Of a stretch of DNA of 64,000 nt, positions 1 through 6,906 are shown piece by piece. How positions within the stretch are numbered: the first letter of the stretch is position 1; each line of letters starts with the position of its first letter. Position numbers and translations under genes: made by a program. A model generated the notes under the pieces. That model was not told where the DNA came from. It searched no databases and worked only from the letters and a program-made list of their open reading frames with translations. Source of the stretch: Dulcicalothrix desertica PCC 7102. GTDB lineage: Bacteria > Cyanobacteriota > Cyanobacteriia > Cyanobacteriales > Nostocaceae. The stretch spans positions 1-64,000 of the forward strand of contig NZ_RSCL01000009.1 of NCBI RefSeq assembly GCF_003991905.1. The letters run 5' to 3'.

Positions 1-71
1 TTTCTAAACTTGCGACTGATGCCAACCGCCTTGTTCGTGCGGTGGCGCTGGAAAGATTACAAACGTTTTAA
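1..71 (+). CDS. C-terminal end of an LRV/HEAT-like repeat protein (partial)
   Basis: The frame starting at base 3 reads to a TAA at 69-71 and ends in DANRLVRAVALERLQTF. The same tail, DANRLVRAVALEKLQAL, occurs in a shifted frame at the end of the LRV-like gene at 32.6-33.3 kb, so this is the 3' end of a paralogue whose body lies left of the window. The family (leucine-rich repeat variant) forms short helical repeats used for protein binding; its role here is unknown. A hairpin at 109-131 probably terminates it. Confidence 0.6.
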   Translation, partial: SKLATDANRLVRAVALERLQTF

Positions 72-108
72 ATATTGGTAATTTTGTTCTTTGATTATCT
101 GTCTTCAT

Positions 109-141
109 CGAACGGCAACTGTTGCCGTTCGGTATTCTTTT
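109..141 (+). terminator. Rho-independent-like terminator after the LRV gene
   Basis: A 10-bp perfect stem CGAACGGCAA/TTGCCGTTCG (109-118/122-131) with loop CTG is followed by a T-rich tail (GTATTCTTTT). It sits 38 bp after the stop of the partial LRV gene. Confidence 0.6.
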
Positions 142-375
142 GCAATAATTTTGTTCTAGTTTGCTTGATGTGGTTGATGCTTGTAGAGGCGCCAATACTG
201 TCGTGTCGGTTCGCAGACTCACACGAGGATTATGTGAGCAAATATAAAGAAAATATTAAGAGAAAGTGTTTAGATGTAATTTGATGAGAATCTAATTATT
301 AAGTTACATTTCGTTATCAAACGGAGTCAAATTTATAAAGACTCTGAATTTTAATATATAGCTATTAGCAATTAG

Positions 376-410
376 GGTGCTGTACTTGTTTTTAGTACAG
401 CACCTTCTTG
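376..410. terminator. hairpin, terminator-like
   Basis: An 11-bp perfect stem GGTGCTGTACT/AGTACAGCACC (376-386/394-404) has a T-rich loop and is followed by TTCTT. It lies 60 bp before the 168-residue gene. The stretch 142-375 between the two hairpins is AT-rich; apart from a short CTCACA..TGTGAG inverted repeat near 218-237, I see no gene in it. Confidence 0.45.
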
Positions 411-469
411 CGCTACGCTAAGATGGGAGACTTTACTTTTGGCGGCTTATATTTCAGGGTGAAGAGATT

Positions 470-976
470 ATGAGTGTGCAAAATTATTATTTGAAGTTTT
501 TTCTTAGAGGTAAAGAGAATCCTTTTATTTACACAGTACTGAAGCAAACAGCTAAAAGGATTGAGGAATGTCTTTTAAGTCCTGACCATGTGACAAATGG
601 TGGATTTGTTGAATTTGAACACTTATCCAAGAATCAGAACATTTATATTAAAATCTCTCAAGTACAAATGTGTCAGCTTTTGTGGGATTATGGCGTTGTT
701 GCTAGCAATAGCGAAGAAGATGAAGGGTGTTATTCTTTAGCTTTAGTTTTAAATGGTGTAGACGAGATATTTTACTATAGCGAAGTAGGGTCAGACGATT
801 TGCAGGAAATTATTGATACGATAATGGGTATAAACAGCTACACACCATCCGAATTTTTTATTCGAGTTGTCGATGACGATGGTGAAGTTAACCTTATCAA
901 CGCAAGTGATATAGTATTAATGGAATGCCTTGTTAACAATATATTTGATGAAGACTTAAGTTTTGAACAAAATTAG
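470..976 (+). CDS. hypothetical acidic protein, 168 aa
   Basis: I do not recognise this family. The protein is acidic with a mixed alpha/beta pattern; it has no signal peptide or membrane segment, so it is probably cytosolic. A possible ribosome site (GGTGAAG) precedes ATG 470. Size, acidity and position near small unknown genes next to a tRNA-linked integrase resemble immunity or accessory proteins of mobile elements, but that is inference from context only. It ends in TAG. Confidence 0.6.
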   Translation: MSVQNYYLKFFLRGKENPFIYTVLKQTAKRIEECLLSPDHVTNGGFVEFEHLSKNQNIYIKISQVQMCQLLWDYGVVASNSEEDEGCYSLALVLNGVDEIFYYSEVGSDDLQEIIDTIMGINSYTPSEFFIRVVDDDGEVNLINASDIVLMECLVNNIFDEDLSFEQN

Positions 977-1114
977 TATGTAAATATATTTGTACTGTAA
1001 GCTTTTGGTAATTTTCATGCTGATACTATACCAATTCTAACCTTATCGTTTTACCTCTAAATGACTGATAATTCGGAAACCCAGGACAACTTAAGTATAC
1101 TATCTTAATTTATT

Positions 1115-1205
1115 TAATTATTTATACCAAATTAAAAATAAAATATTGATTTTTTCTCTATATAAATACGTAAATAGTATTAAATGCGTGAAAAATAATA
1201 CAGTC
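1115..1205 (+). repeat. imperfect direct repeat, left copy
   Basis: This stretch (ATTTATACCAAA..AAAATAAA..TTTTTCT.TATAAA.ACG.AAATA..ATTAAA, ending AAAAATAATACA) recurs at about 2165-2255. The two copies bracket the DUF6883-like/DUF4926-like gene pair. Similarity is clear by eye but imperfect. Confidence 0.6.
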
Positions 1206-1370
1206 GATAAAAACATATCAGCAGAAATTTTAGAAAAACTTGTACAAAAAAGAGCGCACGATGTTTATTTGCTGTTATCTAAATACATTTATAGAGAATT
1301 TTTAAAGAATGTTAAATTAGAATATACATCTTGGATGTTCAGAAAGATTAAAGCCAAAATTGCATATTAA
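1146..1370 (+). CDS. small ORF, 74 aa, doubtful
   Basis: The reading frame opens inside the left direct repeat and has no ATG at its usual start (TTG). The product would be lysine-rich and helical, ending in IKAKIAY. No family is recognised. Because its first third is repeat sequence that recurs at 2.2 kb with a different continuation, it may be a chance frame or a gene fragment. Confidence 0.25.
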   Translation: MIFSLYKYVNSIKCVKNNTVDKNISAEILEKLVQKRAHDVYLLLSKYIYREFLKNVKLEYTSWMFRKIKAKIAY

Positions 1371-1453
1371 ATATAATTTTCAAACATTTTCTTAAAATGA
1401 TACTGGTGAGATGTAAAATTTTAACAGCCTGTGAGGAGTAGCTTCTTTAAGAT

Positions 1454-1834
1454 ATGAACAATTCCGAAGAATCTAATAATCAAGAACAATCATCAGAATG
1501 GGAAGTAAGATTTGTTACTGGTGACTACAGAAAATTTTCAAACTATGTTTTAGTACCTAATCATAAATCTGGTAAAGATAAAATATTTCTTAATTTTTTA
1601 GGCTTTCGTCCTAACAGTGATGAGGACGCACAAGAACTTTTATCAACTTATGTTAGTCAAGCTCAAGCTAAATTTATTCAGAGTGATTACATTGTTGGTG
1701 AAAAAGACCAATATGGACAGAGATTCACTATAATTATTGAGATTAGAGGTAAGCGCTTATACACTGGATGGATTTTGAGTACAGATGGTATACTAAAATT
1801 GGCTACTCCTTTTTCTGGATTTGCCGACGATTGA
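1454..1834 (+). CDS. DUF6883-like protein, 126 aa
   Basis: The first ~20 residues are polar. The rest matches my memory of DUF6883: a YVLVPNHKSGKDK segment (Y-x-L..H..G..K), FLNFLGF, a helix with an acidic start, then DQYGQRF, a strand pair, GKRLYTGWI and a closing LKLATPF. Such domains occur alone and at the C-terminus of large phage or toxin-like proteins; the biochemical activity is not established to my knowledge. It is followed 21 bp later by a DUF4926-like gene in the same direction, so they are probably co-transcribed. GAGGAG lies about 15 nt before the ATG. Confidence 0.65.
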   Translation: MNNSEESNNQEQSSEWEVRFVTGDYRKFSNYVLVPNHKSGKDKIFLNFLGFRPNSDEDAQELLSTYVSQAQAKFIQSDYIVGEKDQYGQRFTIIIEIRGKRLYTGWILSTDGILKLATPFSGFADD

Positions 1835-1855
1835 TAATATTAAAGGTAACTCATA

Positions 1856-2092
1856 ATGGTATTGGAAGAATATTCAGTTATTCAACTTATTACAGAGCGC
1901 TATCAAGATAGAGGTGTTTCTATTGGAGCAATCGGAACTATCTTAGAGGTATATGGTCAAGATGCTTACGAGGTTGAGTTCTCTCGCTCTGATGGCACAA
2001 CAATTGCTTGGTTTGCAGTTAAGCAAAACGAGGTTAAACCTTACTCGGAGTCAACTTCTACTACAATATCAAGGGCAGGTGCCAAACCCTAG
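1856..2092 (+). CDS. DUF4926-like protein, 78 aa
   Basis: The core pattern (EEYSVIQLI, a loop, RGVSIGAIGTILEVY, YEVEFSRSDGTTIA, AVKQNEVKPY) is that of the small all-beta DUF4926 family, which usually runs to 60-75 residues. AAAGGT lies 9 nt before the ATG. It lies directly downstream of the DUF6883-like gene; such pairing is what one expects of a toxin-antitoxin or effector-immunity unit, but function is inferred only from arrangement. The last ~15 residues (Ser/Thr-rich) look unstructured. Confidence 0.65.
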   Translation: MVLEEYSVIQLITERYQDRGVSIGAIGTILEVYGQDAYEVEFSRSDGTTIAWFAVKQNEVKPYSESTSTTISRAGAKP

Positions 2093-2392
2093 TTTATTTA
2101 TTTAAGTACTTAAGTTGGATAAGTCGCTCGTCGGCACCAACCCCGAAATAGTTGAAAAATTAAAGTTTCAATTATTTATACCAAAGGCAAAAATAAAACA
2201 TCGAGTTTTTCTGTATATAAACACGCAAATATCATTAAACAGGTAAAAAATAATACACTTGTAGCATCTATACAATTTTGATTAGCAAACCGTTGATACG
2301 GCGCCTCCATAATACATCCGCAGAGATTAATTGAGGCGCCGTGCTACAAATAGATGGCGCCACAATTCATGTTTAGATAGAGGAGCGCGCAT
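2093..2392. other. intergenic, holds right copy of the direct repeat
   Basis: Bases 2165-2255 repeat the sequence at 1115-1205. Three GGCGCC sites fall within 2299-2359, two of them in the arms of an inverted GGCGCCTC/GAGGCGCC pair (2299-2340). No ORF is convincing. No duplicate of the tRNA-Phe 3' end was found here. Confidence 0.5.
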
Positions 2393-3574
2393 TTAAAAAT
2401 CTGGCACAATAATCTCTTTACTTTGCCCTGCATAGTGTCGGTAAATAATTTCTGGTGAATTACCTACCAACTTTGCAACGTCTTTCACATCCATCTTATT
2501 GTCGAGTGCCAAGGTGATAAATGTGTGTCTGGTTTGGTAAAGCTTCCGATATTCAATTTCCGAGAGTGTTGAGAGAACTGTTTTCCAAGCTCTTTGGGCT
2601 AAGTTGTGAACATCAATCCACTTACCTTCGGGTGAAGGAAACACCTTCGCTTCACCTGCCCGAAAACTTGGTTTGATAGATTTCAAGAGGTTTGCAAGAC
2701 GCGCGTTAACTGGAAAGATGCGCTTCTTCTGAGTTTTTAAGCCAGGTTTACACGTTAGTCCTGACTGAGAAATGACTACAGCTTGTTCAAAGCGGATTGA
2801 ATTAAAGTCTTTTGCGACATGTTTCCATTGCAAAGCTACAGCTTCAGATGGTCTGCAACCTGTGTAAAACAGAAATTCAATCAACGATGCATAGTGCTTA
2901 TAGTTTTGATTGCTTTGAAATGCTGCAATGATTTGGTCACGTTCTTCTTGACTAAAAGGATTAATATCCCCATCGTCTTTCTTCCCCTTCGGAATCTTTA
3001 TATCGGTTGACATACCTTCAAATGGATTGAGTTTGATTAATTGAGATTTGACTGCCCAGTCACAACAAGCACTTAGTTGAGTCAGTATTCGCTTGGCAGT
3101 AGAAGAACTTTTGTTGGCAACTAACCAATCTCGAATTTTAACGGCGCCATCTAAAGTTTTTGTAGGTAGACTCCTGTCGATACAGCGAGAAACATTTGTA
3201 AAATCCTTTGCTATCGTACTTGGCGACAAACTAGGACGCTTGAAGTCGGTGTACTTTTCCCATAATTCAACTAAAGATGGACCAGTTTCAATCCTAGGTT
3301 TATTTATTGGGGTAAAAATTGGGGTAACGGTGCTGTGTAAGGATTCTGGCTTATATTTTGCTAAGGTCGGGTCAAAATGACCAGAGAGAATATCGAGTTC
3401 GATTTGCCTAGCTCTCATTTCTACGACTTTACGATTTGTTGGTATATCGGTAAAACCGGTCGATATATAGTGACGTTTGCCCGCGTAACTAAAAACAAGC
3501 TGCAAGCAACCGTTTGAATTTTTAATTTGGACAGTTCCCTTACAAGCCTTACCCTGAGCCACTTTTGCTTTCAT
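2393..3574 (-). CDS. tyrosine recombinase / phage-type integrase, 393 aa
   Basis: It is predicted to catalyse site-specific DNA strand exchange. An N-terminal arm-binding region (about 1-95) and SAM-like core-binding domain (about 100-185) precede the catalytic domain. Box I Arg is in TGCRPSEA; box II reads YQTRHTF (Arg near 349, with Tyr where the usual His of HxxR stands); the usual His of LGH is Asn in VGNSP; the Tyr nucleophile is in YRHYAG near residue 381. AGGAG stands 8 nt before the ATG. It is encoded 200 bp from the 3' end of tRNA-Phe on the same strand, the classical position for a tRNA-integrating island. The two substitutions at conserved positions may reduce activity or be typical of this subfamily. 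Confidence 0.9.
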   Translation of the reverse strand: MKAKVAQGKACKGTVQIKNSNGCLQLVFSYAGKRHYISTGFTDIPTNRKVVEMRARQIELDILSGHFDPTLAKYKPESLHSTVTPIFTPINKPRIETGPSLVELWEKYTDFKRPSLSPSTIAKDFTNVSRCIDRSLPTKTLDGAVKIRDWLVANKSSSTAKRILTQLSACCDWAVKSQLIKLNPFEGMSTDIKIPKGKKDDGDINPFSQEERDQIIAAFQSNQNYKHYASLIEFLFYTGCRPSEAVALQWKHVAKDFNSIRFEQAVVISQSGLTCKPGLKTQKKRIFPVNARLANLLKSIKPSFRAGEAKVFPSPEGKWIDVHNLAQRAWKTVLSTLSEIEYRKLYQTRHTFITLALDNKMDVKDVAKLVGNSPEIIYRHYAGQSKEIIVPDF

Positions 3575-3737
3575 TTCACAACTCCTTATTTAACTGCTTG
3601 ATGATAGGCGCCCCCCTTTACCCCAAATTTACCCCAGAAAAATGGCCAACTATGGCCAACAATATCCAACGTCGGGTAAATTTATCCATCTTTACACCAC
3701 TTGAAATGGCGCTCATCGGGGTTTTTGAGAAAAACAA

Positions 3738-3767
3738 AACCCCCACAAACGAGTGTTTGCGGGGGTT
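3738..3767 (-). terminator. terminator of tRNA-Phe
   Basis: On the minus strand AACCCCCGCAAAC pairs with GTTTGTGGGGGTT around a 4-nt loop, with a G-U wobble that is only possible in the minus-strand RNA, followed by TTGTTTTT. It sits just past the tRNA 3' end. Confidence 0.75.
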
Positions 3768-3777
3768 CTGAGAGTTA

Positions 3778-3850
<73 letters not shown>

Positions 3851-3951
3851 TTGTTGCTTTTTATTGGGGCAACGATTAATAAATGTAGCAAAGATATTTA
3901 GATAATGCAATAGGGTTTTGAAAATATTTTGAGAAATATTTGAAAAAGTAT

Positions 3952-4800
3952 TTAGGTGGGCTTGATTTTTAGCTTGAAGGCGCCAAATACAAGGATAAAT
4001 ACGATAAACTGGACGAGAACGATACTTGGTCCAGAGGCTAGTTTGAATAATGCTGAGGCAAGAATACCAACTATACTGGTTGTTGAGCCGATAATTACAG
4101 ACATAATTAAGAAACGGCTAAAGTGATGGGTCATGACTTTTGCAGTAGAAGCGGGAATGACTAAAAAGGCATTCACTAATAAAACACCAACGGCTTTTAT
4201 CGCTATAGCGACTGCAAGTGATAATAATACTACAAATGTATAACGATATAGTTGGACGGGTATTCCTTGAACTTGGGCAACCGCTGGGTTTAGGGTTAAT
4301 AATATTTGCTGACTCAGGGTTGATAATAAAAAAACGGCGCCGACCACAAGTAAAATCAGGGTTAGTACCAAATCAGTGTTATCTATTGCGAGGATATCTC
4401 CAAATAATACGCTCATTAAGTTGCCGCGATATCCCTGTATGAAGCTGGTTAGAATTAATCCAATTGCTAAGGCGCCACTAAGCACTATACTAAGAATGCT
4501 ATCGCTGGCAAGGTCTGTTTTATCTATAAAATAAAGAACGACTACCCCAAATACCAAAGTGAATGGTAGTAACATCCAAGTTGGATTGATTTGTAAAAGG
4601 ACACCTAATGCAACCCCCACTAATGCTGCATGTCCTACTGCATGACTGAAAAACGATAAAGAACGTAAAGTTACGAAACAACCTAATAACCCTCCAACTA
4701 TTCCCATTAAAACGGCGCCTACTATTGCGCGTTGCATAAATGGTAACTGAAGTAAACTAACTAAGTTATCTACTGCTGTAATTCCTAAATACATTGGCAA
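3952..4800 (-). CDS. ABC-3 family metal transporter permease (Zn/Mn type), 282 aa
   Basis: It is the membrane subunit of a metal-ion ABC importer. The N-terminus GAVLMGIVGGLLGCFVTLRS.. and the motif SFFSHAVGHAALVGVALG are hallmarks of the ZnuB/MntB family; 8-9 hydrophobic segments are visible over 282 residues, normal for the family. The ATPase and solute-binding partners are not adjacent in the window, so the ion (zinc or manganese) cannot be assigned. An inverted repeat (4810-4887) lies upstream. Confidence 0.85.
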   Translation of the reverse strand: MPMYLGITAVDNLVSLLQLPFMQRAIVGAVLMGIVGGLLGCFVTLRSLSFFSHAVGHAALVGVALGVLLQINPTWMLLPFTLVFGVVVLYFIDKTDLASDSILSIVLSGALAIGLILTSFIQGYRGNLMSVLFGDILAIDNTDLVLTLILLVVGAVFLLSTLSQQILLTLNPAVAQVQGIPVQLYRYTFVVLLSLAVAIAIKAVGVLLVNAFLVIPASTAKVMTHHFSRFLIMSVIIGSTTSIVGILASALFKLASGPSIVLVQFIVFILVFGAFKLKIKPT

Positions 4801-4807
4801 AGGATGA

Positions 4808-4887
4808 TGAACGGATGTAACGGATAACTAGTTTAGTAAAGCATGTTTAAGGGCGGCACCTCAATACCATCCGTTACATCCATTGCA
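4808..4887. repeat. inverted ACGGATGTA repeat element
   Basis: GAACGGATGTAACGGAT (4810-4826) and ATCCGTTACATCC near 4867-4880 are inverted arms around ~40 bp. The same motif, tandem ACGGATGTA units, occurs at 9017, 27250 and, as a second inverted pair, at 49417-49519. Confidence 0.7.
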
Positions 4888-4889
4888 AA

Positions 4890-5132
4890 TTACATCTTGC
4901 CGCTTTGCATTACTTGTTGCAAATGGTGGCGAATTTCTTGTACTTGTTCAATATCAGCTTGACGTAGTTTTTGGAATAGTTCTACGCAAGGTTGAGAGTT
5001 TGCTTGCTGTGCATCTTGGATATAGGTTTCGTATGCTTTGACTGCCTCTGCTTTATTTTGGAGTACAGTAATGAAATCGTATTCTAGGTCGTTTAACGGA
5101 CGGGTCTGGTTTCCATTTGTTGCTTGAGTCAT
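4890..5132 (-). CDS. small helical protein, 80 aa, unknown
   Basis: The protein is a predicted helical hairpin with regularly spaced Glu, Asp and Gln (LEYDFITVLQNKAEAVKAY, then CVELFQKLRQADIEQVQEIRHHL). It looks like half of a ferritin-like bundle, but the metal-binding ExxH pattern is not convincing. No signal peptide is present. Only the repeat element separates it from the metal permease on the same strand; a functional link is speculation. Confidence 0.6.
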   Translation of the reverse strand: MTQATNGNQTRPLNDLEYDFITVLQNKAEAVKAYETYIQDAQQANSQPCVELFQKLRQADIEQVQEIRHHLQQVMQSGKM

Positions 5133-5675
5133 AAAACTACCCTCTTAATTGCAATACACTGCTTTTTTAGCTTTGTGCAACATTTGATTCATCTTTCTAT
5201 ATGTAGAGACATAAAATAATCCTTTGGGTGATGAGTAATTATAAATGTGGCGTTAAATTAAGTGTGACTTGTCCACCTGGGTAACAAAATTCGGCGCGTG
5301 CGTAGTGCAAGAAACTATCTTATCCGCAAAGGTATCGCACCTGATATTATGTCCGGGAGCATAACCATAATAAAATGTTTGTAGATACCGAATTAATACG
5401 GTCTCTACGTGATGCGTATTTATGGGCAAACACCCGGACATGATATGAAAGAATGACTATAAGTACCTTTAACTACATAATTAGAATTGAACATGCCTCT
5501 AACCATGCTGTCACAGTATTCTTCTATGACATTCATGGTGCGAAAATTCGTATTTTAGAAAAATAAAACCTTGGTATGTTAATTCCAAGCACATTATTTG
5601 GTTTGTATTGAGTGCTGAGTATTAACTCTTAACTTCCTATTCTACTCAGCACTCAGCACTTTCTACTCAGCACTC
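5133..5675. other. intergenic, hairpin repeats
   Basis: The stretch holds the MITE-like hairpin at 5344-5446, a 37-codon frame at 5453-5566 (starts ATG, ends TAA, no recognisable product), and an ACTCAGCACT repeat cluster near 5607-5677 just after the TPR gene's stop. No other gene is evident. Confidence 0.5.
5344..5446. repeat. MITE-like nested palindrome
   Basis: The outer arms ATATTATGTCCGGG and CCCGGACATGATAT (one mismatch) enclose an inner palindrome GTAGATACCG/CGGTCTCTAC (5381-5408). The inner palindrome recurs at 9216-9243 and, diverged, at 63732-63759. The ~103-bp size and nested symmetry fit a non-autonomous element; no transposase is present. Confidence 0.6.
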
Positions 5676-6632
5676 TTAAAATCTACATGCTTGTGCTTGT
5701 TGTAACATTTGTTGAGATGCGTTTGCCCATTGAGCATTTCCTTGGGCGTTAAATAAGTTAAAAGCGTATTGAAAGACTTGGGCTGCATCGTTACATTGAC
5801 GCTGTTGCATGAAGACTAAGCCGGCGCCATAATAAGCGTTGGGATAGTTGGTGTTTGTTTCTGCTGACCTTCTAAATGATTCTAGAGCTTCTTTGTATTT
5901 TCTTTGGTTGTATAGTATTGAGCCGATGTTGTAGTGTGCTTCTGTGTAATTGGGGTTGATTTTTGTGGCTCTACGGAATGCGTCTCTGGCTTTATCTAAT
6001 TGTCCTTGTTCCATGTAGGATACACCTAAATAATATGCTGGTTCTGGTGCATTTTTGCTGTACTCCATTGCTTTTTTGAATGATTTAATGGCATTTTCCC
6101 AGTCGCGCTGCTGTTTTCTCAGTAAGCCGAGGTTATAATGTGCCATCCCAAGTTTTGCGTCTATTTCTATTGCACGCTGTAAATAATCTCCTGCTTGTTG
6201 CCAGTTCGCTCCTTCGAGTAAGGCGCCTCCTAAGTTAGCATATGCTAGTGCAAATTTTGGGTCGGCTTGGGTGGCACGATAAAATGCATCTGCCGCAGGT
6301 TGTAATTGTCCAGCTTGGCGTAAGGCTAATCCTAGATTATAGTGTGCTGGCGCCATATTTGGGTCGAGTTCGGCAGCTTTTTGGAAGTAAGCTATTGACT
6401 CTGGCGCTCTACCTGCTTGAATTAACTGTAACCCTTGATTTAAAAAGTCTGCGGCTGTTCCTCCTACATATCCTTGAGCAATATGTAAAGTTTTGTTATA
6501 AGATGGTGGTGTCTCGGCGCCGCTTGGTGTTGAGGCCGAAAGTAAAACCGAGAAAGCTAGTATAACGCCGATTAATCTCGTTAAACGGTACTTTAGTAAG
6601 CTCTTGACCTTTTTCTTTTTTTGTAATCGCAT
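5676..6632 (-). CDS. exported TPR-repeat protein, 318 aa
   Basis: A basic N-terminus (MRLQKKKKVKSLLKYRL) leads into a hydrophobic stretch (LIGVILAFSVLLSAS) and an ..SGAE cleavage-like site, so it is probably exported or anchored. About seven consecutive 34-residue TPR units follow (AHYNLGLALRQAGQL..A..AF.RA..DP type), from about residue 55 to the end, with a Cys-containing last unit. TPR arrays bind partner proteins; no partner is evident from the neighbours. Confidence 0.85.
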   Translation of the reverse strand: MRLQKKKKVKSLLKYRLTRLIGVILAFSVLLSASTPSGAETPPSYNKTLHIAQGYVGGTAADFLNQGLQLIQAGRAPESIAYFQKAAELDPNMAPAHYNLGLALRQAGQLQPAADAFYRATQADPKFALAYANLGGALLEGANWQQAGDYLQRAIEIDAKLGMAHYNLGLLRKQQRDWENAIKSFKKAMEYSKNAPEPAYYLGVSYMEQGQLDKARDAFRRATKINPNYTEAHYNIGSILYNQRKYKEALESFRRSAETNTNYPNAYYGAGLVFMQQRQCNDAAQVFQYAFNLFNAQGNAQWANASQQMLQQAQACRF

Positions 6633-6906
6633 AGTTAATTTGAATATCCCGAAGTAAATTTTGTTAAAAACGACTGAAATAAATTAGTAAGGAAGCATCA
6701 TATATACAAATCTTTAACTTTGTAAATCTTTCTTAGTATTGTTTCAATTTTCTTGAAATAAATATTACAACAAAATACCAATTGCAGCTAAATTGACAAT
6801 TTGGTAGTAGAGTCAAATTAAAGAAGGGATAAATTCGCAATTAACCTTTCTTAATCTCTTCATAAACCATGAACGCGGCAGGGGAAGCTGACCGCAAGGA
6901 GGTTGT

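Noticed and set aside
75-284. 69-codon frame on the plus strand
   Set aside because: It overlaps a perfect terminator hairpin, has Cys-rich non-protein-like composition and no ribosome site.
3093-3380. 95-codon frame opposite the integrase
   Set aside because: Antisense shadow of a clear recombinase gene.
5253-5441. 62-codon minus-strand frame
   Set aside because: It lies within the nested palindrome; symmetry of the element, not coding, explains it.
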